Assembly (NCBI GenBank): GCA_963969365.1
Contig: OZ017759.1
Coordinates: forward strand, 1,736,001 to 1,800,000
Direction: 5' to 3'
Source of the DNA: Asterochloris sp. CNOR1
Lineage: Eukaryota; Chlorophyta; Trebouxiophyceae; Trebouxiales; Trebouxiaceae
DNA length: 64,000 nt
Position numbers and translations under genes: made by a program. Positions 33,251 to 44,344 of this stretch are shown here, piece after piece (the first letter of the stretch is position 1; each line of letters starts with the position of its first letter). The notes below the pieces were generated by a model, which was not told the origin of the DNA, made no database searches, and saw only the letters and a list, made by a program, of their open reading frames with translations.

Positions 33251-33636
33251 TGCCAGGCACGGCTATGTCGCTTCTCACGAAGCGAGCCTGCCTCACAGGC
33301 CTTGAGTCTAGCTGCTGTCGCATCCTATGGATTGGGTTTACTTGAGTTGGTGCATCAGGGCTGCAGGCATCCAGGAGCATCTTGCCAACTGCAATGAGCT
33401 CTAGAGGGGCCCTCAGGCATAGAGGGCTCCATCGCCGCCAAGTGCGGATGCGATGGCAGCGGATTGGCTGTGGGGGAGAGCATCTGTGAATTTTGATGTA
33501 AATCCTTGACTCAACCAACAGGCACTGTGGAACCACGCAGAGACTCTCGCAGAATGGTGGCATAACCCAAAATGCCCTGTGTCCATCATGATGATTGAGA
33601 TCACCTAGCTATTAAGTTTCCCGCTAGCGTTGAGCA
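33251..33636. promoter_or_regulatory. Divergent region, carrier / CLC exchanger
   Basis: This is the region between the likely start of the minus-strand carrier and the CLC ATG at 33637. It probably contains both promoters. If the carrier starts further upstream, near 33560, only about 75 bases would remain. Confidence 0.4.
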
Positions 33637-36600
33637 ATGGATGAGGAGAGCCTCTCTGACCCACACCTGAGAGTGCCTTTGGTTCCCTTGCCGGGCGGCA
33701 GACAACCTGAAGGTGGCTTTACTTCCTGGCAAATTTGCATTTGCAGACTATACATGGCCTGGCTCCTCTGTTGTCATGCTGCTGTTCCCATCTGAGGAGA
33801 GGATGCTAACAGTGCTCCTAAACCACTTCAGTGCACCAGACAGCACACATGTTGAGGTGTCAGCTGGTGCATGTCCCTCTGATGGGGATGCAGCCTGCAT
33901 ATTGAGGGTGGCACTGTCCATTTGCACCTGTGCAGTTTCCTCCTTGTCGCAAGGCAGTAAGAGAAGGGACGCGGGACAGTTGATGCGGCTGTCCTGCACT
34001 TCCCTGCCTGCCTAGACTGCTAGATGCCAGGTAGGCTGCAGAGGAGATGGTGAATGTCTGTGCCTGCCCTGCGAGGGCAACATGGCAATTTGGATGAGCT
34101 CCCTGCCTGCAGATTTGGATGACCAGGCAAGGCTGCACTTCAGCAGGGGGAACAATGACTATGTGGGGCCTTCGGAGGGCTTAGATGACCGCGAGGATTT
34201 CCTGAACCATCGCTTTGCACCAGCCTTCAGCCTGCTGAGCCTGTTCAGAAGGTGGGTCACGAAGGCAAGCTATCTTGCCCAAGCAGATTCTCTATGCACC
34301 ACCTCAGAGTCCTTCAGGCACCTGTACCCAGGCTGTCTGCGTGCTGAAACACATTCAGTGCAACAGGCCCGCATACTTGTTTCTCATGAGCACTTGGCAG
34401 AAGCATGCAGGTTGAGTCAAGTTTGTCTGTACGGCCATGCACACCTAGGCCGCCTGGCCGCTTGCCCCAGGGTGTGCAGACAGTGAGGCACAAGCCTGCC
34501 AGCGCTGCACGGCATTGGTGACAGCATCACTGCTCACTGCAGGGGTCACGATGTGGAGAGCGCACGTCACAATCATTACTACACGCGAGAGGAGCGCCAG
34601 AGGCTCAATGATATAGAGAGCATCGACTACTTGCCGCCCAACAGTGCTGTCTACAGACGCTGGGTGGCCCAGCAGCCCTGGGGGTGAGCCCAGCTATGAA
34701 TCGCTGTCAGGGCTAATGCAGGTCCAGGTCACAAAGCAGCTGTACACTGTTGCCCTTGCAAAGTAAGATCTTCAGGTCTGCACAAGTGACACTAGAGGTG
34801 CTTGATCCTGCCTGGCAGTGGTCGACCCTGCAGAGCTAGCTGAACACGCTGCACAATCATGCCTGATAACAGAACTCCCCACAACCTGAGGCAGTGCCAG
34901 CCACAGCCTAGCTGACCATCCCGCCTACCAGCACATGGGCCTGCGCAGATAGTACAGTATCAGCTACACAAGGAGTCTGCATCTCTGCCTGTTTTTCATG
35001 CAACGCCCAAAGCTGTGGCCATGCCCGTGGCGCGGCCAGAAGGAGGTCTACAGACGCAAACTCAGGATGTTGTGTGCTTGAAGCTTGGACACAGAGGCTG
35101 AGCTGCAGCTGCTGCCCACGTTGCTGTTTGTGGGAGTGTGCACCACAAAGCAAGCGGAGCCTGCGCTTTGCTGCTGCTGCAAGCGCTTGAGTCATTGCCA
35201 GGTCACAATGTGCAGCAATGCATTTGGCTGACTGAGTCTGCGCTCTGCTGCTGAAGAGGGCGCCTGTAGGACCGCTCCTGCTGACGTTCACATCAGGCAC
35301 ATGCCTGCCTGCTCCTGCAGCACACAAGCTGAACCTGCGCATCGCCGCCGCTGCAGGCAGACATGGGACTGCTGCTTTGTGATGGGGCCTGGGGTCAACA
35401 AACTGCACTGTGCCCTGCTGCTTCTTCAGGCACATGATGGACCCCCAGTCCATGCAGAGGACATTGAGTCTGAGGGACTGCGCCTGAGCCCTGCTGCTGC
35501 TGCAAGCACTTGTGGTAGCGCCAATTTTGACAGTGAGCTGTACCTTCTGTTCTTTCCATTACCAGACTTGAACGCCAAAGCCTGAGGCTCTGTCTGCTCT
35601 GCTGCTGCAGGCGGACGTGGGACCGCTGGCTCATGATGGGCGGCATTGGGGTCACAGTGGGACTGATCGGCTTCCTGCTGTACACCTTCATTGGCATCTT
35701 TGGGGCAGTCAAGTACCACAGCGTCAGGTCAGTGCCTTTCAATCGGTGGCACGGGCGGGCGCTCCCGGCTGTCTCTGATGGTTGACTGGAATGCATCCTC
35801 GCATCAGCTCAGGTGCATCATCAGTGCAGACTGGCCCGACGATGAGCTGAGAAGGCACTGGAGCTGAGGCGAGAGTGCATCTCAGCCAAGTCCCACAGCA
35901 TCTGAGACTGGTCTGAGGTCTTCCTTGCAAAATTTCGCTTCTACAGTACTCAAAACTACACACTGCTAATGCCAGGTCTGCTGTACCCTTTCTAGGCATT
36001 CAGGACGACTCAGTCAGGTCATTCCTGCCGGTCGAGGCGGGCTGCTTCTGTCTGGCAGAATTTGTTCCAAGTGGGGCTGCTGAGCTTTGTGATTCGTGGG
36101 TCTTTCATCAGGTGTGTATTTGTCTGAGTTGCATAGCCAACTGTTGCAATGGCCAGCTGGGAAACAAAGTGTGGCTTTCTTACCAGGGTTGTGCTGCATG
36201 AGCAGGCTCTTCGATTGACATAGGTGAGGAGCGACAACCACACCCAGATAAGTCAACTCAGGACTATATGACGTCTTCTCTGGCCGCCAAAGCAGCACCT
36301 TTGCTACCTGTCTGTGCTAGGCTCCTGCAGTTAGCATGGGGCTGCAGCCAACTGAAACAGACCTTATGCCACACAGCACAGATCGGTGGTCAGTATACCT
36401 GCTTCAGTGGAGGCGCCAGCTGAGTCATGCTGACCAGCACTGCACAAGACAGTTGATGTTGCCCTGCAGGCAGCACGTCAGCTGCAACAGTCTTCTCATG
36501 GCATGTTTACTCTGGCCTCCAGCAGTGTGCAGCCCCAGTGGCACTTCCCTTTTTGCCTGCCTTTCAGGCGGCTGATCAGCCACGCTGGCCTGCTTGTGGC

Positions 36601-39600
36601 TCGGCTAGTCAAGGTCCCAGCGGTGGAGGGTCTCACGTTTCACAGTCACTACAGAGAGAGCCTTGTGTCTGCTGTGCAGGTTGCTGATGAGCTGCACCAG
36701 CCTCTTTCTGGCTTGGCTGTGCAGATCTTGAGCTGTCTTGTGCCCACAGTTGCACCACATAAGCACTGTTGCCTGCTGTGCAGGTGGCTCATCAGCCACA
36801 CCAGCCTCTTTGTGGCCTGGCTGTTCAACATGGCCTACAGCCTGGCGCTGGTGTATCTGGCCACATGGACAGTGGTCTCAGTGGCTCCCCAGGCTGCAGG
36901 CGCAGGCGTGGCAGAGGTTACAGCCTACCTCAATGGGTGCAGCCTTCCCAAGGTGGGCAGGTGCGCGACATGAGACTTCACGCCCAGGGTGTGGCGTTCT
37001 GGGTCTGTACAGCTTGGAGTTGCAATAAAAGCAGCCCACCTGCAGATTCATGTGATCTGTGGCTGACCTTACTGGGTGCATTCAAGGGGTGCAGGCATGC
37101 ATGCCATGGGCCTGTTGGCCAGCCATGCTGCTTCTGCATGAATTTGCAATCTGCAGCAGCCAACCTGCAGCTTCATATGACTTGCGACTGTCCACCTCAG
37201 TTGAGGGTCGCCTCAATGAGTGCAACAAGCCAGGGGGTCTTGGCTAGCCGCACTGTAATGCCTGGGGTGCAAACTATCGCAGCCCATCTGCAGCTTTGAC
37301 TGGCTTGCGCTTGACCACTCAAGCTGCACGCAGCGGGTGCAGCCTTGGCATGGTGCGTCATGAGTCCCTGAGACAGCCCACGCTAAAAATGGCGTGTGGC
37401 GTGTACGCTTCAGCCGCGCACCACCCCCACCATCAGCTTTGCCTGCCATTCGTGCGACCAGTGCTGGCTGGTGGCCTTGTGAGATGCCGCTGTCAGCCTT
37501 CAGCAGACTACACGCTGCCGCAGTGTTGTACTGCATACGCAATGCAAATGCCACGCAGTCTGCTGTTACTCTGCTTTTCCCCTACAAGCTGGCAGCTTGA
37601 GAAGTCCTCAGCCTGACGTGTGCAGCGCCCATCAGAAGGACAAGCACCCATTGCTGTGCAGGTGTTCATGCAGTCAATGTCATGAGCTGCGCAGCGCATG
37701 ACGTAGAGCCAGCATGGGCCTTACAGAGCCCCTGGAAAGGCTCATGACTCAATCCCATGCAAGCGTTTGCTTGAGGACGCTGGTTGTCAAGTCCACCAGT
37801 TGCGCAGCAGCTATCGGCAGCGCCTCAGTTGAGCCATGCAAAGCTCCTGAAACGGACAATGATGCATTTTGTGCAGGTGTTCAATGTAAGGACACTGGCA
37901 GTCAAGTTCATCAGCTGCGCAGCAGCCGTGGGCAGCGGGCTGCCTGTGGGGCCGGAGGGCCCTATGATCCACATTGGGGCCATGATTGGGGCCGCCCTCA
38001 GCCAGGGGCATTCCACCACCCTGGGATTCACCACAGGATTGTTCAAGCGCTTTCAGAACCCCAAGGACAAGCGGGACTTCGTGACGGCCGGTGGGGAGGC
38101 TGATTATGCACAGCAACATGACATGAGAGGGTGTTTCCCCAAAACCAGCCAAGCCCATACGTCCTGTTCCTGCAGGAGTTGCCGTGGGCGTGGCGGCTGC
38201 CTTTGGTGCACCCGTGGGCGGGCTGCTTTTTGCCTATGAGGAGTTGGCGTCCTTCTTCAGCCAGACCCTGGGCTGGCAGGTTTTCTTTGCCTGCATGCTC
38301 AGCGTGCTGACGGAGGACACCCTCCGCTCAGCCCAGAGCGCGTTGACGGAGGGGCACTTTGGCCTGTTTGACGGAGAGGCCTCTACCATCTTCTTTGAGG
38401 TGGGCTGGCATTTGATGACAGGCTGGACATGTGCACCTGCAGGCTCACTGCTACGCTTTGGCAGATGAGACGTGCACTGTTGCCTGGCAATGTTGAACAG
38501 CTGGCTTGCAACGCATATGCAGCAGCTGTGAAAAGCTCTTTTGGCTGCCAGCAGCTGATGTGTGGCTCTGTCAAGCGTCTATGTGCCATTCACCCTCCTG
38601 CAGGTGCAAACCCAGCTGGCCAACCACGTGGCGGCCGTGGGGCCTGCCATTGTGATTGGCACCCTCTGTGGCCTTCTGGGCATGGTCTTCACTGTGCTGA
38701 ACCTGAAGGTCATGCGCCTGCGGGACGCCACGCTTCAGGTGCGCCACCCTGCTTCTGGCCATCACTGGCTGCGCCCCATTGTGCCCCTGACTGCTGCCAT
38801 ATGCACATTGGGCTGCACATCTGTCTGGCCAATGCACATTCCCTCATCTAGGAAGATAGCGCTTCAATCTGCACCTTCTGCCGGCAGGCATACAACGTGT
38901 TTGCACTGCCCAGCTGCCTGAAATCTCAGCAAGCATCGAACAGTTGCTGCATCATGGAAGGTAGTAGTGCTGCTTGAAGCCTCAGCCAGCCTCAATGGGC
39001 TGCTTGCCGTGTGCGCTACCTTGCCACGCACCTGGTAATGCACAAGCAAGCAATCCTGCCCTGCCAGCCTCAGCAAGCACTTGACAGCTGCTGTGCAGGG
39101 GCGCAAGTGGCGGCGCATAGGGGAGCCCCTGGTGCTGATCAGCATTTTTGTGACCATGGGCATGCTGCTGCCACTGGCCTTCCCCTGCACCCCTACAGAG
39201 TGCTACATCAAGCAGGGAGACACAGCGCCCTACTGCCCCGAAGGCACCTCCAGCAGCATCAAGTGAGTCGTGCACATTGGCCTCGACTGTGGCAATCTCA
39301 GCTCAATCAGATATCAGCAAGCTGCCTTGTGCACTGCCAGCTACAGTCTAGGCATGAACACAGGCACTGATGGTATACCAGGCATGCCAGGCAGTTGTGC
39401 CGCACCTTGCCGCTGTAGTTGTGGTCAATTACAACTGGCTTCAGTGTTCAGCACAGGGTGGCGCAGGCATCCCCAGGGTGCTGGAGTCCATCGCGCACTG
39501 GCTGGCCCCTCTTGCTGAGGGCACCTCCTTAGTGCTGAGGACCAGCTCTCAGTTGCCTGCGCCACATTTTGGAAGGGCAGAGAGCCTGCTAGCACACATG

Positions 39601-42600
39601 CAGCTATAGCAACATGGCTCAAGCAATGGTTGGCCACTCCCACCTGCAGACCTTCTGTTGTGGAGACTTCAGACTACAAACATGCACGAGCCCCAGGAGG
39701 TGCAGGGGGTCCAATGAAGCTACCTGACCGAATCCCTCCTGTGCAGGCGCATTGTAGAGGAGACTCTGGAGCTGTACACCTGCAGCCGTAAGTCCACAGA
39801 CACTGAAGTTCCAGGCTCAGATGCACCCAACGCAACGCGGTCCTACAATGAGCTGGCCACCCTCATGTCGGTCACAGGTGAGGCAGCCATCAGTGCACAG
39901 TTTGCATGACATTGGCTGGCCCTGTTGACGACATGCCAATACTCATGGCCACAGGCGAGGTATACTTACATCTAAACATTGCAAAGGCCTATTCACAGGC
40001 TTTGATACTGCAGTGAGCCAGCCACCCTGGTGTCGGTCACAGATTATGATGGCTGAGGCTGCAGCCTGCTGGGGGGCAATAGTGAGCTGGGTCTGTTGTG
40101 AGCTGACCACATCTGTGTGAGCCACGGGCCAGCCAAATGTTTTGAGGCAGGGGCCACCTGCTTGGAGTGGTGCCATGGCTGACGCTATGGCCAAGAGGCA
40201 TTCCAGGCTGCTGCAGATGCTGGTTGCAATGCAACGTCAAGCTGGAGCCATGTTGCCGCAGGCTGTGTTATTCAGAATGCCAGCAGCAGTGCACACAGCA
40301 CCTGCAGCAGTCTCAGCTGGAAGCTCACTTGAGAGTGGCTGCAGTCACTGGCCTACGCATCGCCATTGCACCAGCTTCCTTTCACTTGTTTGCAGGCGAG
40401 GATGCAATCAAGCACCTGCTCAGCCGCGGCACCCACTGGGAGTTCAACTACGGATCGCTCATCGTGATGCTGGTGTTCTATTTCTTGGGGGCAGTCTGGG
40501 CAGCAGGGAGCGCCATCGCCAGCGGCCTGTTTGTGCCTATGCTGCTCATCGGCGCCTGTGTGGGACGCTTGGTGGGGCTGCTGTTTGTGCACGCCGCAGC
40601 AGCCAGGGGCCGTGGGTCCCCAGGGTGAGCCATGCACTGCCTCCTCCTTGCACCTGCTTATGCTGGCAGCGCTTGCCTGCAGCCTGTTTGTGCCCATGCT
40701 GCTGATTGGTGCCTGTCTGGGGTACTTAGCTATGCTGGCATTGGTGCACATTGTGGCAGCCAGGGGGCACGCCTCCCCAGGGAGCCCTGCAGTGCACCCT
40801 GCTTCCTGCAGACCTCCTGAGCTGGGTGCATGCCTTTCTTCAAGTACTGCTGCATGCATCACTGCTGGCCTGGCTTTGCGTGCTGTGCTGCAGCCACAAA
40901 TGGCCCAGTGTGGCCCAGGCTGGGTATGTTTCATTGTCTAAGCTTTCTTGTTGTCTAACTCTTCGTCCCTTGCACCCACCCACCCCTGAGCAGCCTGGAC
41001 TTGTATCGAGGCCCCTCCACTGACCTGTACATGGCATGGTTCGCACCCTGTGGTGCTTCATGCTCAGCATGTCTCCCTGCTGCTGCTGCAGGGCACCCCC
41101 CGGCGTGTTCCTGTCACCCAGCCCCTGGGCCTGGATTGATCCTGGGGCCTTTGCGCTCATTGGCGCTGGCGCCTTCATGGGTGGCGTCACGCGGCTGACC
41201 ATCTCCCTGGCAGTCATCATGATGGAGGTCAGTACAGGAGACTTGCCTCCTGCAGCGCATGGCTGTTGCTTCCCTGCCTCCTTAGTTGCATGTACAGCCT
41301 GCACTTGACAATGTTGATTGACGCAGTGGGAGATTGCCTGCTACGCGCAGCTGTGTTGCCAGCTGTTTTGCTTTTCCAGTCCTCACTTGGCAGTCCTCAC
41401 TATGTTATGAGCACAACCTGCAGCATCTGAAGTCCACCCACCAAGATCTTTGTTCCCTTTGTGTGCTGGATTCTGTGCTGCATAGCTCAGGAGCCTCCGG
41501 ACCAGCTGGAAATATTCATTTCACGCAATGTCTTGCCAGTAGCTGCCTTGTGTGAGCCAGCCCTCTTCGGGGGTTATTCATGCGGATCACCATCACGCTG
41601 GCATTATCTTGATCGATGGAGGAGGGTGCCCTTGCCTGAGGTGTCCTGAAGCGAATATGACCCTGCTCTACATGCTCTCAGGTCCTAGCTAGCTCCGGCC
41701 ATGCCATGAGGTGCTTCACATTGCCTGCAATCTCCTGACAGTGTACCCCTGACCATTTTCACAGGTCAGCAATGATGTGCGCATGCTGCTGCCGGTGCTG
41801 GTGGCCATCATGGTGGCTAAATGGGTGGCAGACGCCTTCACTCACAGCCTGTACCATGCTGTGCTGGAAGTCAAGTGCGTGCCCATCCTGCACAGCGAGC
41901 CCCAGACGGGGCAGAGCCTGGACCTGGTCCCTGTGCACGCCATCATGGCTTCCCCGGTCGTCACGCTGCAGGTCAGAGACGCACTGCGCTTGGGCATCAG
42001 CAGTTGTGCAGCAAGGTGTGGGGCCAGCCTGTTGCTGGCCTAGGAGCCGACCAGTCACTGTTAGCATCAGCTCAGCTATTTGACATTTGATGGGCACACC
42101 CATGTTCTGCTGCGGGGCGCTCTGAACAAGCAGTCTGTGCTGCAGCAGGGGCTTGATCTGCCATGGCTCATGTCAGTGGCTGCCGCACTGGACTTTGAGG
42201 TACCCTGTCATAGCATGCAAGGTGCTGGCGATGTGTGTGCAGGAGCGCATCAAGCTCAATGTTGCCAGGGAGGTGCTCAGGGATACGCGGCACAATGGCT
42301 TCCCAGTTGTGCGGAACACTCCGTATGGCCAGGTAGGCCGCCTCGCTACAGAATAACCACTTTAACGTGTCAAAATTGCAGGGCTGTGGCCTGCCATGTT
42401 TGAACTCTTGGCAAGATCTGGTCTGTCAGCTGGCCTCCGTCAGGTCTGACACTTAACCACCTCTCCGGTACTTTGACCTGCTGCTGCTGGTGGCACTGAT
42501 GCTGTCGGCTGGCAGGTATGTGCAGGGTTGGTGGGCAGGAATCAATCCATCCCTGCCCACCCTGCTGTTGTGTCTCAGAAAGGCTCTGCTGCCTCCTGGC

Positions 42601-43422
42601 AGGTGTTTGTGGGGCTGGTGGTCCGAGACCACCTGATGGTGCTACTGAGGACAGCCATGCTGCGGGGCAGCGCGTCCAGCCTGGATGTGACGTATGAGGA
42701 GCTCAACCGGCAGTTTGTGAGCGCTGCAGCCCGCAGCCTGATCACAGAGCAGCAGATGGCAGTCCTCCAGGTGAACACTTGGGGGGCATCGTGACTGGGG
42801 CTGCTTCCTTTGACAGCTCAGTCATGTTTCAGCCTTGTCTGTGCTGAGTCAGCTTGCCAACATAACTTCCATGGACAATCCCGTGCAGTCGTTTTGTAGA
42901 CTGTTGCAGCTGCAGTTGTGCTCGTCAAGCTCTTGCCCAAACCAGACAGCTGCACCTGCAGGGGCGCTCAGTGGATGGCCTGCCAGCTGGCAACCATCCT
43001 GTCTTTGCAGAAACCATCGACCTGGGGCCCTACATCAACAGCAGTGCAGTCGCAGTCCAGGAGACCTTTTCCATTGAGCGCACATACACAGTGTTTAGGA
43101 CCATGGGCCTGCGACATCTTGTTGTTGTTGACAGGCACAACCATGTCAAGGGCATTGTCACCCGCAAGGTGGGGACCATTCATGTCAAGCGCCCCACCAG
43201 CAGGCAGCTTGAGTGCAAGCATGGAGACAGGCTGAGCAGCATCACATTCTTGTGCAGGACCTCTTGGGCTTCAAGCTGGACGATGCTGTCAATAAGGCAA
43301 GGGTCAGCACTGCAACATTTGGCTCCATGTCACGCTCTATATCAGTTGCCTCGTTGCAGAGTGAACAGAACCTGCTGCCCATGGCATTACATGAAGTACG
43401 CCCACTTTGGCAAGATGATTGA
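33637..43422 (+). CDS. CLC-type chloride/proton exchanger
   Basis: Eighteen exons keep one frame and give about 867 residues: 33637-33712, 34113-34251, 34543-34682, 35611-35727, 36784-36952, 37877-38090, 38176-38399, 38604-38738, 39099-39262, 39747-39877, 40396-40624, 41092-41227, 41765-41971, 42243-42332, 42603-42770, 43011-43168, 43258-43301 and 43360-43422. The gating glutamate is in [18 protein letters not shown] and the proton glutamate in [20 protein letters not shown], so coupled exchange is expected, as in the ClC-7/plant CLC-d branch. The third motif is [15 protein letters not shown]. The first selectivity motif is unusual: [13 protein letters not shown] instead of GSGIPEV. Two CBS domains follow ([32 protein letters not shown]). 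Endomembrane location is inferred. Introns hold echoes of at least seven exons. Confidence 0.9.
35350..35400 (+). repeat. Decayed copy of CLC exon 4 start
   Basis: GCTGCAGGCAGACATGGGAC and about 30 following bases match the real junction GCTGCAGGCGGACGTGGGAC at 35604, offset 254 bases. Shared blocks include GATGGG and GGGGTCA. Confidence 0.7.
36565..36730 (+). repeat. Two decayed copies of CLC exon 5 start
   Basis: The real exon start CAGGTGGCTCATCAGCCACA at 36781 is preceded by CAGGCGGCTGATCAGCCACG at 36565 and CAGGTTGCTGATGAGCTGCA at 36677, offsets 104 and 112. The similarity runs about 45 bases in each copy and includes the GGCCTGGCTGT-like end. Confidence 0.8.
37031..37375 (+). repeat. 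Array of three ~123-base units after CLC exon 5
   Basis: Units around 37031, 37157 and 37279 each begin with AGCC(C/A)A(C/T)CTGCAG. Each then has a TGACTTGCG-like block and ends in sequence resembling the real exon end CTCAATGGGTGCAGCC. CTGCAG cores lie near 37040, 37165 and 37286, periods of about 125 and 121. Confidence 0.75.
37670..37835 (+). repeat. Two decayed copies of CLC exon 6 start
   Basis: The real exon 6 contains CAAGTTCATCAGCTGCGCAG near 37903. Copies with GCTGCGCAG-like cores lie near 37685 and 37798, offsets about 113 and 115. The second is long, about 60 bases, and includes GTCAAGTCCACCAGTTGCGC. Confidence 0.8.
39646..39690 (+). repeat. Decayed copy of CLC exon 10 start
   Basis: TGCAGACCTTCTGTTGTGGA and following bases align with the real TGCAGGCGCATTGTAGAGGA near 39742, offset about 100 bases. 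Confidence 0.55.
39913..40060 (+). repeat. Two decayed copies of CLC exon 10 end
   Basis: The real end CCACCCTCATGTCGGTCACA with donor at 39878 recurs as CCACCCTGGTGTCGGTCACA near 40022 and, less well preserved, as ACTCATGGCCACAGGCGAGG near 39941. Confidence 0.75.
40665..40782 (+). repeat. Second copy of the CLC chloride-motif exon segment
   Basis: A 157-base-offset direct repeat of exon 11 (real segment about 40508-40625). It still encodes [20 protein letters not shown] and ends [10 protein letters not shown], open in one frame. A CTGCAG acceptor precedes it. The donor is damaged, because GGTGAG has become GGAG. It is probably not spliced in as a full exon, but it is the best preserved echo in the window. 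Confidence 0.85.
41573..41630 (+). repeat. Decayed copy of CLC exon 12 end
   Basis: TTCATGCGGATCACCATCAC and the following ATC-TTGATCGATGGAGG part match the real end of exon 12 (TTCATGGGTGGCGTCACGCG ... ATCATGATGGAGG, up to 41228), offset about 400 bases. A 14-base deletion separates the two halves. Confidence 0.65.
42507..42545 (+). repeat. Decayed copy of CLC exon 15 start
   Basis: GGCTGGCAGGTATGTGCAGG near 42509 resembles the real CTCCTGGCAGGTGTTTGTGG near 42594, offset about 86. Both continue with GTTGGTGGGC or GCTGGTGGTC. Confidence 0.6.
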
Positions 43423-43501
43423 CCCTACAACATTCCAAAGTTCCCGCATGCTAGGCTTAACTGATGCCCGTCAGCAGGAAGTTGCTGCTCACAGCCTTCT
43501 A

Positions 43502-44123
43502 GTTGGCAAGTGGGGCATGCAAGCAAGCAGCCTTTGGCAGAGATGGAGATGGCAGCAAGAGGCTGTCATAGATGCAGCCACCTGCGTTTGGTTGCAGCAT
43601 GCTCTGCGCAGCAGAATCTGGTGTATCTGAGGCTTGCCTTCAACAAAAGGCGGAGCCCCCAGATGCACAAGCCTGCTTGAGCAACTTTCCTGTGCTATCA
43701 TGCTGCTGATCCTATCTGTGGGTGATCTAGACCGGCCTGGCAATCTGAACAGTCTCAGTGTGGGACGCTCCGAGCTCTCCCTCATTCCTCCACCCCTCAA
43801 TTACAAAGTTACCCCCAGCCCTTCTAGCTAGCAACTTGGGCATGGATGTCAAGTCAAAGCAGCCTTTGGCAGTGATGCAGATGGCAGCAGGTTGTTGTCA
43901 AAGATGCAGCCACCTACATTGTGATGCAGCACGTTCTGCGCAGCAGAGTCCTGTTTATCTGAGGGTTGTCTTCAGCAAAAGGCAGAGCCCCAGATGCACA
44001 AGCCTGCTTGAGCAACAATTCTGTGCTATCATGCTGCTGATCCTATCTTTGGCTGATCTGGACTGGCCTGGCAACCTGAATAGTCTCGGTATTGGACAAT
44101 CAAGACCTCTCCTCATGCCTTCA
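43502..44123 (+). repeat. Tandem direct repeat, two ~290-base copies
   Basis: Copy 1 (43502-43791) and copy 2 (43831-44123) share long stretches, such as CAGATGCACAAGCCTGCTTG and CTGTGCTATCATGCTGCTGA. The period is about 330 bases and identity is roughly 80 percent by eye. The repeat lies between the CLC stop and the next gene. Neither copy is flanked by clear inverted repeats or target-site duplications, and I see no coding sense in it. Confidence 0.9.
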
Positions 44124-44344
44124 GCATCTGGAATATGTTCAAAGGGGTGATCTTCAGGTTGACTATAAATAAATACTGACATTTTCGGTCAAAGGCGGTT
44201 TGCCCTCCATCGTGAGCGCCAATGGCGCCCCAAGCTCTGAGAGAGAGCTGTGAACATATCGACACTGGCTACAGTGGGTCATAGCATGCAGCTGGCACTG
44301 ATGTGATGCCAATGTGAGCATCTGCGTCGCCACAGCAGTGTCCC
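44124..44344. promoter_or_regulatory. 5' flank of the armadillo-repeat gene
   Basis: About 220 bases between the tandem repeat and the ATG at 44345, including an AT-rich stretch (TATAAATAAATA near 44164) that could act as a TATA-like element. Confidence 0.4.

Noticed and set aside
30926-33563. Continuous long minus-strand frame up to 33563 as one carrier exon
   Set aside because: The far upstream part lacks carrier features and contains likely splice sites; the start nearer 33225 fits better, though it is not certain.
36057-36113. Possible extra CLC exon ([17 protein letters not shown]) between exons 4 and 5
   Set aside because: Exon 4 joins exon 5 in frame and matches the family directly; including this segment would insert residues no CLC has.
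43502-44123. Transposon or LTR pair
   Set aside because: No terminal inverted repeats, no target-site duplication and no transposase or polymerase motif between or inside the copies.
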